Shown: piece by piece, positions 50,922-60,268 of the stretch | Position numbering within the stretch: the first letter of the stretch is position 1 | How the letters are laid out: each line of letters opens with the position of its first letter | Assembly (NCBI GenBank): GCA_963819685.1 | Contig: CAWFXI010000010.1 | Span: 1 to 64,000 of the forward strand | Origin: CAIUGU01 sp963819685 | GTDB taxonomy: Bacteria; Pseudomonadota; Gammaproteobacteria; Steroidobacterales; Steroidobacteraceae | Reading direction: 5' to 3' | DNA length: 64,000 bases | Notes under the pieces: generated by a model | What the model saw: the letters and a program-made list of their open reading frames with translations, nothing else | Databases searched by the model: none | What the model was told of the DNA's origin: nothing | Made by a program: the position numbers and the translations under genes

Positions 50922-52019
50922 TTACCGCTCCTTCGGACGCTCTGCCAGGTACTCCTGTCCACGCTGCATGAGCGACGCGAACCCGGCAGCATCCCTGGCC
51001 GTCACCGCCTGCCAGACGCGTTCAACCGCGCGCCGCAGGGCTTCGAGGGACTCAAGTCCGTATTCATTGAGGCTTTGAATCTCGAAATAGAGCTCGGGAC
51101 TCTCCTGCGCGACCTTGCTCGCCACATCGATCTGCGCATCGAATGTCGTGCTCGAAAGCTTCGCCAGCCGCGGCGCCGCTTCACCGCTGTCTGCCAGTGC
51201 CGTAAAGAACGCGATATTCAGTGCGTGGGACAGGCCGAGCACGTAGGCAATGAGACGGTCATGCTCATCCAGGCTCATGACCACCCGCTCCGCCATCGTC
51301 GAAGCGAACAGGCCTTGCGCAGCCTCGAGCGCCTCGGGCGATCCCGCATCGATGAAGATCACATGGCGGCCCGAAAGCAGCTCCGTATCCGGACCAAACA
51401 TGGGATGCACCGAAGTGACCTTGCATCCCGCCTCGCGTAGTGCGGCAATACCGAGACGCAAGGGGGTCTTGAGTGACCCGATATCAAAAATGGTTGCCAG
51501 GGGTTTGCGTGTTGCCAGCTCCTTGAGAACCCTATCGGCAATCTTCAGCGGCGTCGCCACGACGATCAGATCGTAATTGAGCGGTTGTTGCCGCCAGTCG
51601 TCCACGGCCTCGGCGCCCTCCGGTGCGCCGGCGGGATCTGACACATGCACCCGGTAACCCTGTGACCCGAGAAAGTCGACGAACCAGCGACCCATTTTGC
51701 CCGCACCACCGATCACCAGTGCGGAGCGTCCGGTGCCCTGGGCCTTGGCGACCAGCTGCGCGTGCTCCTGTGTGGTGAGCGAGCTGCGGATCAGCATGCG
51801 CATCAACGACTCGGCAAAGTCGGGCGAGACACCGAGCGCAGCCGCGTCGCTGCGGGCGTGCATCAGTACATCCCGCTCACGGCCGAAATCACGGGTGGCG
51901 CGGCCAGTTGCCCGCTTGACCTTGGCAACCTCGCTGCTGAGCGATTGCCGCTCGGCAACGAGTTCCAGGAGCTGCCTGTCGATGGAGGTGATGCGCCCTC
52001 TGAGTTCCTCTAGCGTCAT
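50922..52019 (-). CDS. tyrA: Chorismate mutase / prephenate dehydrogenase
   Basis: 365 residues. The N-terminal AroQ chorismate mutase domain (about 1-90: LEELRGRITSIDRQLLELVA) is followed by the dehydrogenase with a Rossmann motif VIGGAGKMGRWFVDFL near residue 103 and VHPMFGPDTELLSGR. It performs two steps of tyrosine synthesis. The fused layout is that of enterobacterial TyrA. Confidence 0.95.
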   Translation of the reverse strand: MTLEELRGRITSIDRQLLELVAERQSLSSEVAKVKRATGRATRDFGRERDVLMHARSDAAALGVSPDFAESLMRMLIRSSLTTQEHAQLVAKAQGTGRSALVIGGAGKMGRWFVDFLGSQGYRVHVSDPAGAPEGAEAVDDWRQQPLNYDLIVVATPLKIADRVLKELATRKPLATIFDIGSLKTPLRLGIAALREAGCKVTSVHPMFGPDTELLSGRHVIFIDAGSPEALEAAQGLFASTMAERVVMSLDEHDRLIAYVLGLSHALNIAFFTALADSGEAAPRLAKLSSTTFDAQIDVASKVAQESPELYFEIQSLNEYGLESLEALRRAVERVWQAVTARDAAGFASLMQRGQEYLAERPKER

Positions 52020-52115
52020 GAGATCCTGAAAAATCCGGTTGCCTGTTGTTGTTGCTTACCCCTTTTACAGAGTGGCCCCTGGCCAGGCAAGTGCAGGATC
52101 CAGGCGACAGGTTTG

Positions 52116-52499
52116 TCAGAACAGAGGAAGCGTCACGACCAGTGTCGCGTCGATGCCGCTGCCACGTTGCAGCCGGTAGGCCTCACGCGGATAGTCATAG
52201 CGGTAGTAGTCCCGGGACGCCACGTGATAGTGCGCGCCGCGGTAGTGCCGGGCGTCATCGCAGTACCGGCCATCCACGACGTAACGCGGTGCATAGCGCA
52301 CGTACCGATTCACATCCCGTCTCCGATAGCCAGACTCATGGCGATCGTCGTGCCCCCGATAGCGACCAGCATTCCCGTGGTCGTGGCGATGCTCGTACCG
52401 TTCATCGCGCCGACCGCGATGGCCATCGTCGGCGGACGCCGGCAGCGCGGCTGCGGTCCCCAGTGCACATATCGCGATCGCAGTCAGCATGTTCTTCAT
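52116..52499 (-). CDS. Small exported His/Arg/Tyr-rich protein
   Basis: 127 residues starting MKNMLTAIAICALGTAAALP, with a signal peptide cut near ASADD. The mature part is very rich in Arg, His, Asp and Tyr (RDERYEHRHDHGNAGRYRGH). An AGGAGA ribosome site precedes the ATG. I recognise no family; the histidines could bind metal, which is speculation. Confidence 0.72.
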   Translation of the reverse strand: MKNMLTAIAICALGTAAALPASADDGHRGRRDERYEHRHDHGNAGRYRGHDDRHESGYRRRDVNRYVRYAPRYVVDGRYCDDARHYRGAHYHVASRDYYRYDYPREAYRLQRGSGIDATLVVTLPLF

Positions 52500-52710
52500 G
52501 AAAGTCTCCTCCATTCGCCATACGGGATGCGAGAGCCCGTCCCTGCCTCCGGTTAACCCGGTGCCGAAAAAATTTCGCATCACCCAGTTAACGTACGGCT
52601 CTACACTAGGGCCCTGTCACTGAACGCGTACTGAACCCGCGTTGCCGCCGCGAGGCCTGCAATTGCAACCGGATCCAGCACGGCTTTCAGCTGTCGTTCA
52701 TGAAAAGTGA

Positions 52711-53382
52711 GTGCGCATGTCTTCCCCACCCTTTCTGCCCGAGCCGCTGCCGACTGACCCGTTTGCACTGTTTGCCGAATGGTTTGCGGCTGCCGTCAAT
52801 AACCAGGTGCAGCCCAATCCGGACGCAATGGTGGTCGCCACGGTCGACAACGGTGGCCGTCCCTCCGCGCGCGTCGTACTCTGCAAGCACCTGATAGCGT
52901 CACCCGGTTACGTCGTGTTCTATACGAACTATCATTCACGGAAGGCCAGGGCTCTGGACGCAAACCCCCGCGCAGCCGCGGTGTTTCACTGGGATGCTCT
53001 GTCGCGGCAGGTCCGTCTTGAAGGTCCCGTGCTACGTTCTCCCAGTGCCGAAAGTGATGCGTACTTCGCTTCCCGTCCGGTTGCCAGTCGCCTCGGAGCC
53101 TGGGCGAGCCAGCAGAGTGAGCCGCTCGCGACTCGGGCAACGTTGACAGCCCAGCTCGCAGCGGCGGCGGCGCGTTTCAATGTCAGTCCTGATGCCGGTA
53201 GTGGCGACGTGCCGAGACCTCCCCATTGGGGAGGTTTTCGCCTTTGGCCTGATGCCATCGAACTCTGGGTAGAAGGTCCCGGCCGTGTGCATGATCGTGC
53301 GCGCTGGACCCGGAATCTGGCGCCGAAAGATGAAGTGAGCTTTACGACGGGATCATGGACCGGCACTCGATTGAATCCCTGA
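52711..53382 (+). CDS. pdxH: Pyridoxamine 5'-phosphate oxidase
   Basis: About 221-223 residues. Family segments: PTDPFALFAEWFAAAV, GRPSARVVLCKHL, GYVVFYTNYHSRKARALDAN, then RQVRLEGPV and WTRNLAPKDE at the end. It makes pyridoxal phosphate using FMN and oxygen. A GTG at 52711 or ATG at 52717 may start it. The last residues differ somewhat from the common RLAP ending. Confidence 0.93.
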   Translation: MRMSSPPFLPEPLPTDPFALFAEWFAAAVNNQVQPNPDAMVVATVDNGGRPSARVVLCKHLIASPGYVVFYTNYHSRKARALDANPRAAAVFHWDALSRQVRLEGPVLRSPSAESDAYFASRPVASRLGAWASQQSEPLATRATLTAQLAAAAARFNVSPDAGSGDVPRPPHWGGFRLWPDAIELWVEGPGRVHDRARWTRNLAPKDEVSFTTGSWTGTRLNP

Positions 53383-53401
53383 AAGTCGCTCGCGAGGACC
53401 C

Positions 53402-53587
53402 GTGCTCGAAACCACCGTTGAAGTCATGTGCCCGAACTGTGGTGAAACCATTCTGCTGTTCGTGGACCTTTCCGTGGAAGCTCAGTCGTACATCGAGGAC
53501 TGCGGGGTGTGCTGTCGTCCGATGACGATCAGTTACACAGCCGATGAAAACGGCCTGCAGGACCTCAGCGTCGAATCTGCGGACTGA
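53402..53587 (+). CDS. CPXCG-motif zinc-ribbon protein
   Basis: 61 residues from a GTG start. Two cysteine pairs, CPNCGE and CGVCCRPM, fit the small CPXCG cysteine-rich family, probably binding one zinc. It lies between pdxH and the HExxH gene with short gaps. Function unknown. Confidence 0.83.
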   Translation: MLETTVEVMCPNCGETILLFVDLSVEAQSYIEDCGVCCRPMTISYTADENGLQDLSVESAD

Positions 53588-53599
53588 CCACGTTTACCG

Positions 53600-54373
53600 A
53601 TGATCCGTCGCCTGCGAATTGTCGTGCTGCTTGCCATTCTGGTTTTTGTGGCACTCGGAACGTGGCTCGATCGTGTGCAAAGCACGGACTGGAACGGCCC
53701 GCTGCTGGTTGCGCTGTATCCGATCAATGCAGATGCGAGCGCCGCAGCGGCCCGTGAAATCGACAGCCCGCAGACTGCTGATCCGGAAACGCTCGGCACC
53801 TTCTTCAGCCGCGAGGCTCGCGAACACGGCCTGCAGCTTGATCAGCCTCTGCGGTTTGTACGCGCCCCGGTCGTTGCATCGGCACCGCCCGTTCTGGCGC
53901 CCGAAGCCGGACCCTTGAGCGCGATTGCGTGGAGCCTGAAGCTGCGCTGGTGGAACCTCTGGGTCGATGATCCACCAGGCCCGACACCGACCATTCGCCT
54001 GTTCCTGCTGTATCACGATCCGGCATTGAGCCCTCGCGTACCGCATTCCGCGGGGCTGCAGAAGGGATTGCTCGGCATCGCCCATCTGTTTGCCGCCACG
54101 CAAATGGCTGGCTCGAATCAGGTGGTCATCGCCCATGAACTGCTGCACACGCTGGGTGCCACCGACAAGTACGACTTCAGTACAAACCAGCCGTTGTATC
54201 CACACGGGTTTGCCGAACCCGAACGCAGCCCGCGCTACCCCCAGCAGTTTGCCGAGCTGATGGCCGGTCGAATTCCTGAATCCGAAACTGCGTCCACCAC
54301 CCCGGAATCCCTGGATCAGGTGATGATCGGGACGTTGACCGCCACTGAAATCGGTTGGCGAGGCTCGCCATGA
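53600..54373 (+). CDS. Membrane-anchored protein with HExxH zinc motif
   Basis: 257 residues. An N-terminal anchor (IVVLLAILVFVALGTWL) is followed by a domain with VVIAHELLHTLGATDKYD, a zinc-metallopeptidase-like HExxH site, and downstream aspartates. Homologues are usually called hypothetical. A peptidase role is inferred only from the motif. It starts 12 bases after the CPXCG gene. Confidence 0.75.
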   Translation: MIRRLRIVVLLAILVFVALGTWLDRVQSTDWNGPLLVALYPINADASAAAAREIDSPQTADPETLGTFFSREAREHGLQLDQPLRFVRAPVVASAPPVLAPEAGPLSAIAWSLKLRWWNLWVDDPPGPTPTIRLFLLYHDPALSPRVPHSAGLQKGLLGIAHLFAATQMAGSNQVVIAHELLHTLGATDKYDFSTNQPLYPHGFAEPERSPRYPQQFAELMAGRIPESETASTTPESLDQVMIGTLTATEIGWRGSP

Positions 54374-54491
54374 CAGTCTGACTTTCGAGGAGACCGATCG
54401 GCTGTGTCATACTCTGCCCCATAACACTCGATTACCGAGTTCGAGTCACAATGACGATACGGGTCAACAAGAACCCATCCATGAGGGGCGT

Positions 54492-56204
54492 ATGAATTTC
54501 TTACGGTTCAGACGGGAAGCCGACGGTCGGCAGAGTGTGGATGTTGCGTTGCGGGGGCCGGCGCTGTACGCCGAGCCGCTGCTGAACAAGGGCTCCGCAT
54601 TCACCACCGAGGAAAGACGCGCGCTGGGTCTTGAAGGGCTGCTGCCCGCCACTCGCAAGACGATGGCGCAACAGCTCGATCGCGTGCACCAGATGCTGGA
54701 TGCCCGCCCCGATCCCCTCGACAAATATCTCGAACTGGCGGCACTGCAGGATCGCAACGAGCACCTGTTCTTCAAGCTGCTGCGCGACAACCTCGAAGAA
54801 TTCCTGCCGATCGTCTATACCCCGACAGTCGCCTCGGCAACACGGCGCTTCAGCAATATTTTTCGGCGTGGACGTGGCTTGTTCATCTCTCCGGAACACC
54901 GCGGACGGATTGCAGACGTCCTCCGGCAGGCAGTGAAATTCAGCAACGTGCGACTGATCGTCGCCACCGATAACGAAGCCATTCTGGGTATCGGCGACCA
55001 GGGCGTGGGTGGCATGGCAATTTCGATCGGCAAGCTGTCGATCTATTCGGCGGCCGCCGGCATCCATCCGGCGCAGACATTACCCATCAGCCTTGACGTG
55101 GGCACCGACAATCCATTGCTGCTGAACGACGAGGCCTACCTCGGACTCAGGCAACCGCGATTGCGGGGGAAACCCTACTTCGACCTGCTGGACGAATTCG
55201 TCGACGCAGTGAACGAAGTCTTTCCCGGCGCACTGATCCAGTGGGAAGACTTTCGCAAGGACAATGCACTCGCAGTGCTCTCCCGCTACGCGGGCCGGAT
55301 CGCCTCGTTCAATGATGACATCCAGGGGACCGGCGCCATAGCCGTTGCGGGGACCATGTCGGCCGCACGGCTGCTGCGCACCCGCTATTCGGACCAGCAC
55401 ATCATCGTCTTTGGTGCGGGTGCCGCCGGACTTGGCATCACGCGACAACTGCGTGCTGCCATGGTCGCCGACGGCGTTTCGGCCGACATTGCACACCAGC
55501 GCGTGGGCGTCATCGACAGCCGTGGCCTGCTCGTCGACGACAAACCGCAAAGCGAGGAATACAAAAAGGAACTCGCCTGGCCTGCACAGACCGCTGCACA
55601 GTACGGGCTCGGTGACCCTGCAAAGCGGGACCTCGCGACTGTCATCCGGCATTTCAAGCCGACCGTGCTGATCGGAACGTCCGGGATCGGCCAGGCCTTT
55701 ACCGAAAGCATCGTTCGCGAGATGGCGAGCTACGCGGCGCGCCCCGTGATCCTGCCCCTGTCCAACCCGACCGAAAACGCAGAGGCGAGTCCCGCTGATC
55801 TGCTGGCCTGGACAGATGGCCGCTGCCTGTGCGCCACTGGCAGCCCGTTCGATCCTGTTACGTTCGGTGCTCGTACGTTCCAGATCTCGCAGGGAAACAA
55901 TGCCTTTGTATTCCCGGGACTCGGACTCGGTGTGCTTGTTGGCGATATCAAGCGCGTCACACCCGGTGTGCTCGCCGCGGCTGCACGTGCGCTGGCCAAC
56001 ATCGTGACGCAGGAAGAACTGGACGCCGGCATGTTGTTCCCGCGAGTCGCGCGCTTGCCGGAAGCAGCGCGCGCAGTAGCGGAAGCAGTCGTTGCCGCAG
56101 CAGGCGATGAAGGGGTCGGGCGAGTGATTCCGGCCGCAGACATCCCGGAGCACGTCGCGCGAGCGACCTGGACACCTGACTATCCTGACCTCGTGGCAGT
56201 CTGA
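54492..56204 (+). CDS. maeA: NAD-dependent malic enzyme
   Basis: 570 residues. Malic enzyme segments: FLPIVYTPTVASATRRFSNI, VATDNEAILGIGDQGVGGMA, IQWEDFRKDNALAVLSRYAG, FNDDIQGTGAIAVAG and the nucleotide site IIVFGAGAAGLGI. It converts malate to pyruvate with NAD reduction. Length and motifs match the MaeA/SfcA group. Confidence 0.94.
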   Translation: MNFLRFRREADGRQSVDVALRGPALYAEPLLNKGSAFTTEERRALGLEGLLPATRKTMAQQLDRVHQMLDARPDPLDKYLELAALQDRNEHLFFKLLRDNLEEFLPIVYTPTVASATRRFSNIFRRGRGLFISPEHRGRIADVLRQAVKFSNVRLIVATDNEAILGIGDQGVGGMAISIGKLSIYSAAAGIHPAQTLPISLDVGTDNPLLLNDEAYLGLRQPRLRGKPYFDLLDEFVDAVNEVFPGALIQWEDFRKDNALAVLSRYAGRIASFNDDIQGTGAIAVAGTMSAARLLRTRYSDQHIIVFGAGAAGLGITRQLRAAMVADGVSADIAHQRVGVIDSRGLLVDDKPQSEEYKKELAWPAQTAAQYGLGDPAKRDLATVIRHFKPTVLIGTSGIGQAFTESIVREMASYAARPVILPLSNPTENAEASPADLLAWTDGRCLCATGSPFDPVTFGARTFQISQGNNAFVFPGLGLGVLVGDIKRVTPGVLAAAARALANIVTQEELDAGMLFPRVARLPEAARAVAEAVVAAAGDEGVGRVIPAADIPEHVARATWTPDYPDLVAV

Positions 56205-56259
56205 GCAACCGCAGCCGAGCCACATACAGTCCGGCAATCACGTTCCGATACGCCCCGAA

Positions 56260-57940
56260 ATGCTTGCCTGGCTTTCCAGAATCGATCAGCACTTCCCGCT
56301 GCGTTATGCCACGTGGCTGGCGACTGCACTGCTGTCGTTTGCGTTCGCGATCTGCTGGATCGTATTTGGATTCGGCATCGTGCCCTCTCTGTTCTTCCTG
56401 TTTCTGGTGGGCGTTGGCTTGCATGACACCCGTCAGCAGCGCCGCTCGGTGTTGCGCAACTATCCGGTCATCGGCCACGTGCGGTTTCTGCTCGAATACA
56501 TTCGCCCCGAGATCCGCCAGTACTTCATCGAAAGCGAAAACGAACAGACCCCTTTCTCCCGGCAGCAGCGTTCGCTCGTCTACCAGCGCGCCAAGGTCGA
56601 TTCCGACAAGCGGCCCTTCGGTACCCAGATTGACGTACTGGCAGAAGGCTATGACTGGATCAACCACTCGCTCTTTCCGACGGACATCAGGTCGCAGGAT
56701 TTTCGTGTGCGGATCGGCGACAACCCGGCCAGCACGCAGCCCTACGAGGCCAGCATTTTCAATATCTCGGCGATGAGCTTCGGTGCCCTGTCCGCCAACG
56801 CGATTCTCGCCTTGAACAGCGGCGCCAGGAAGGGCGGCTTTGCGCACGATACGGGCGAAGGCTCGATCAGCGAGTACCACCGCGTCCACGGCGGTGACCT
56901 GATCTGGGAAATCGGCTCAGGGTATTTCGGTTGCCGCGACGATCAGGGCCGCTTCAGCGAAGAGCGGTTCGCGCGCAACGCGAGCGAACCAAAGGTGCGA
57001 CTGATCGAAATCAAGTTGAGCCAGGGCGCAAAGCCAGGTCATGGAGGAGTCCTGCCCGGCGCGAAGGTGACGCCGGAAATTGCCGCTGCACGTGGCGTGC
57101 AGGCTGGCGAGGACTGCATCAGTCCGGCCCGGCACAGCGAGTTTTCGACACCCATTGAACTGTTGCAATTCGTCGCAACGATTGCGGCGACTGTCAGGCG
57201 GAAAGCCTACGGGTTTCAAGCTCTGCATCGGTCATCCGTGGGAATGGTTTGCGATCTGCAAAGCGATGCTGCAGACGGGACTGACTCCGGACTTCATTGT
57301 CGTCGACGGCAAGGAAGGCGGTACTGGCGCAGCTCCGCTTGAATTCACGGATCATGTGGGCACGCCGCTGCAGGAGGGACTGCAGCTGGTCCACAACACG
57401 CTCGTCGGCATCAACCTGCGGCAACAGGTGAAGATTGGCGCGAGCGGCAAGATCATCAGTGCCTTTGATATCGCCCGGACGATGGCGCTCGGCGCGGACT
57501 GGTGCAACTCGGCGCGCGGCTTCATGTTTGCGCTGGGGTGCCTCCAGGCCCAGACATGCCATACGGGCTCCTGCCCCACTGGCGTGACCACTCAGGATCC
57601 GCTGCGGCAACGAGCGCTCGTCGTGCCTGACAAGGCGGAACGCGTTTTCTGTTTTCACGAGAACACGCTGGCAGCGCTCCGTGAATTAACCCAGGCAGCC
57701 GGCCTTACGCATCCCAACGAGTTCCGTACCACTCATTTCGTGAGGCGGATTTCCAAGAGTGATGTACGTCTGCTCTCCAACCTGATGCGCCAGGTCAAGC
57801 CCGGAGAGCTGCTCGCCGCGATGGCCGGTCAATCCGACTGGCCCCACAATGTCTACAGGCTCTGCTGGCCAATGGCTTCCGCGGGAAGCTTTTCGCCCGT
57901 CACGGAAGCGGGTGGACTCGGCGAAATCAGCCCGCGGTAG
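56260..57940 (+). CDS. FMN-binding glutamate synthase-family protein, one apparent frameshift
   Basis: About 559 residues after removal of one base. Two N-terminal membrane segments (about 18-55) precede a GltB2-type domain: FNISAMSFGALSANAILAL, GGFAHDTGEGSISEYH, KPGHGGVLPGAKVTPEIAA, then after the break LSGGKPTGFKLCIGHPWEW, FIVVDGKEGGTGAAPLEF and an Fe-S cysteine cluster LGCLQAQTCHTGSCPTGV. The break lies near 57197; the total length fits one extra base. These membrane-associated relatives of the synthase domain lack the amidotransferase part; the reaction is not established. Confidence 0.85.
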
Positions 57941-57949
57941 CGCTCTTGA

Positions 57950-57974
57950 TCAGGAAACCTCCGAGGTTTCCTGA
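57950..57974. terminator. Perfect inverted repeat between convergent genes
   Basis: TCAGGAAACCT, three bases, then AGGTTTCCTGA: an 11-base perfect stem. It overlaps the last codons of the RIO kinase gene and lies just after the glutamate-synthase-like gene. It can serve as a bidirectional terminator although no T-tract is seen. Confidence 0.6.
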
Positions 57975-58807
57975 CGGCCGAGTTCGCGGCGGATCGCCTC
58001 TTCGCGCGCTTCATCTATCGCGAGCATCACTTCTCCCACGTCGGGAATGGTCTCGTCCTTCACGAAAACTCCCGTCAGCTGGCGCTCGGGCGTGAGCTCG
58101 CCCTTCTCGAACAAGGCCCACATTTCGCCGGCGTAGTCAGTGGTCAGCAAGTCGGGAGCAAAGCGGCCAAGGGTTTCGGTAATGTTCCGGACGTCGCGCT
58201 CGAGCATCGCAAAGGCATTGTTGTTGCCCGCGGCGCTGACGGCTTGCGGCAAATCGATGATGACCGGACCTTCTGCGCCGACCAGCACGTTGAATTCGGA
58301 CAGATCCCCGTGGATCAATCCCACGCAAAGCATGCGCACCACCTGGTTGACCAGGAAGCGGTGAAACGCCCGTGCAAGCTCCGGTGCCAGCTCCACTTCA
58401 CCCAGGCGTGGCGCCGAATGTCCCGCCGCGTCCGTGACGAGTTCCATCAGCAACACGCCATTGAAGAACCCGAACGGCCGCGGAACCCGTACACCGGCCG
58501 CGACCAACTGGTACAGCGCATCCACTTCGGTATTCTTCCACGCGGCTTCCTGTTCCTTGCGGCCGTAGCGGGTACTCTTTGCCATCGCGCGCGCCTGACG
58601 GCTACCGCGTACCTTGCGCCCTTCCTGATATTGCGCCCGCTGCTGAAAACTGCGTTGAGCCATGTCCTTGTAGACCTTGGCGCAGCGAATCTCGCCTCCC
58701 GAACTCACAACGTAAACCGACGCCTCCTTGCCACTTTTGAGCTGACGCCTGACGTCATCGATGATGCCGTCGTCGAGTAGCGGTTGCAGGCCTTCAGGTG
58801 TTCGCAT
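57950..58807 (-). CDS. RIO-family serine protein kinase
   Basis: 285 residues. RIO features: SGKEASVYVV with the nucleotide lysine region, AKVYKDMAQRSFQQRAQYQE, GLIHGDLSEFNVLV with the catalytic aspartate, and VIIDLPQAV with the metal-binding aspartate. Bacterial RIO kinases are of uncertain role, possibly ribosome-related. I chose the ATG MRTPEGLQPLL; an ATG 93 bases upstream is possible. Confidence 0.9.
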   Translation of the reverse strand: MRTPEGLQPLLDDGIIDDVRRQLKSGKEASVYVVSSGGEIRCAKVYKDMAQRSFQQRAQYQEGRKVRGSRQARAMAKSTRYGRKEQEAAWKNTEVDALYQLVAAGVRVPRPFGFFNGVLLMELVTDAAGHSAPRLGEVELAPELARAFHRFLVNQVVRMLCVGLIHGDLSEFNVLVGAEGPVIIDLPQAVSAAGNNNAFAMLERDVRNITETLGRFAPDLLTTDYAGEMWALFEKGELTPERQLTGVFVKDETIPDVGEVMLAIDEAREEAIRRELGRQETSEVS

Positions 58808-58890
58808 CGGAGTGGCAGGGAGAATGAGGCAAAGGGGCGCTACCTTACATGTTTTGAACACTGGCCGGGCATAAATGCGATCATGCGCGA

Positions 58891-60267
58891 ATGACTGCAT
58901 TTGCCGCCTTGACGCTGATCGACCCCCTGCAACTTGGCCTCAAGGAAGTGGGCTACGCGGAAATGACGCCAGTCCAGGCTGCCAGCCTGCCAGCCATTCT
59001 GTCCGGCCAGGACGTCGTCGCCGAGGCGAAAACGGGAAGTGGCAAGACAGCGGCATTCGCGCTCGGCCTGCTATCGACCCTCGACGCCTCTGCCATCACG
59101 TTACAGGGCCTGGTGCTGTGCCCGACGCGCGAACTCGCCGACCAGGTCAGCCGCGAAATCAGGCGCCTGGCCCGTTTCATCCCCAACGTGAAGGTACTGA
59201 CCCTATGCGGCGGCGTGCCGCTGCGGCCGCATCTCGCGTCGCTGGCCCACGAACCGCACATCGTGGTCGGTACGCCCGGACGCATTCTGGAGTTGATCCA
59301 GAAGGAAGCCTTGCCGCTCAGCAACGTCAGGGTGCTGGTGCTGGATGAAGCTGATCGCATGCTCGACATGGGATTCGCCGACGACCTCAAGAGCATCATT
59401 GCGGCAACGCCTCTCAAGCGACAAACATTGCTGTTCTCGGCCACCATCCCTGCATCCATTCGCGAGATCAGTCGCGAGCTGCAGCACGAGCCCGTCGACG
59501 TGACGGTCAAGAGCGAAGCGGACGATGTACTCATTGAGCAGACTTTCTTCGAAGTCGATTCGGAACAGAAGTTCGCTGCACTCGAAGGGTTACTGCTGCA
59601 CCACCGTCCGGAATCCGTGGTCGTGTTCTGCAACACGCGACAGGAAGTGCGCAACGTCGCTGCTGAACTCGATGTCCGGCATTTTTCAGTGCTGGCCTTG
59701 CATGGCGAACTGGACCAGCGTGAGCGCGAGGAAATGCTCGTGCGGTTTGCCAATCGCAGCTGCTCGGTGCTGGTCGCATCCGACGTCGCCGCGCGCGGCC
59801 TCGATATCGCTGACCTCGCGATGGTCGTCAATTTCGACATCGCAGCCGACGCCGACACCCATCTGCATCGGGTTGGTCGCACAGGCCGCGCGGGCCGCCG
59901 GGGCAAAGCCCTGACGCTGTGCACGCCGCGCGAAACCGGCAGAGCCAATCTGATCGAAGATCGCCTCGGGCAGGCGTTGCGGTGGGGCAAGCTGCCACCC
60001 ATTGATGCCGGCGCCCTGCCACTCATCGCCCCTTTTGTCACGCTTGCCATCGATGCGGGCCGTCAGGACAAACTGCGTCCCGGGGACCTGCTCGGCGCAC
60101 TGACGGGTGATGCGGGTGTGCCCGGTACCGCAGTGGGCAAGATCGATGTCTTCCCCACGCGCACCTATGTCGCGATCGCGCGAGAATGGCATGACAAGGC
60201 GTTGCAGCGACTGCGGGCCGGCAAGATCAAGGGCCGCACATTCCGTATTCGCAGGATCGGTGCCTGA
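58891..60267 (+). CDS. dbpA: DEAD-box RNA helicase DbpA
   Basis: 458 residues. Helicase motifs: AKTGSGKTAAF, PTRELADQV, GTPGRILE, VLDEADRMLDMGF, FSATIPASI, VASDVAARGLDI and HRVGRTGRAG. The C-terminal DbpA RNA-binding domain ends with VGKIDVFPTRTYVAIAREWH and KIKGRTFRIRRIG. It should act in 50S maturation by binding 23S hairpin 92. It is immediately followed by rhlE. Confidence 0.95.
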   Translation: MTAFAALTLIDPLQLGLKEVGYAEMTPVQAASLPAILSGQDVVAEAKTGSGKTAAFALGLLSTLDASAITLQGLVLCPTRELADQVSREIRRLARFIPNVKVLTLCGGVPLRPHLASLAHEPHIVVGTPGRILELIQKEALPLSNVRVLVLDEADRMLDMGFADDLKSIIAATPLKRQTLLFSATIPASIREISRELQHEPVDVTVKSEADDVLIEQTFFEVDSEQKFAALEGLLLHHRPESVVVFCNTRQEVRNVAAELDVRHFSVLALHGELDQREREEMLVRFANRSCSVLVASDVAARGLDIADLAMVVNFDIAADADTHLHRVGRTGRAGRRGKALTLCTPRETGRANLIEDRLGQALRWGKLPPIDAGALPLIAPFVTLAIDAGRQDKLRPGDLLGALTGDAGVPGTAVGKIDVFPTRTYVAIAREWHDKALQRLRAGKIKGRTFRIRRIGA

Positions 60268-60268
60268 G

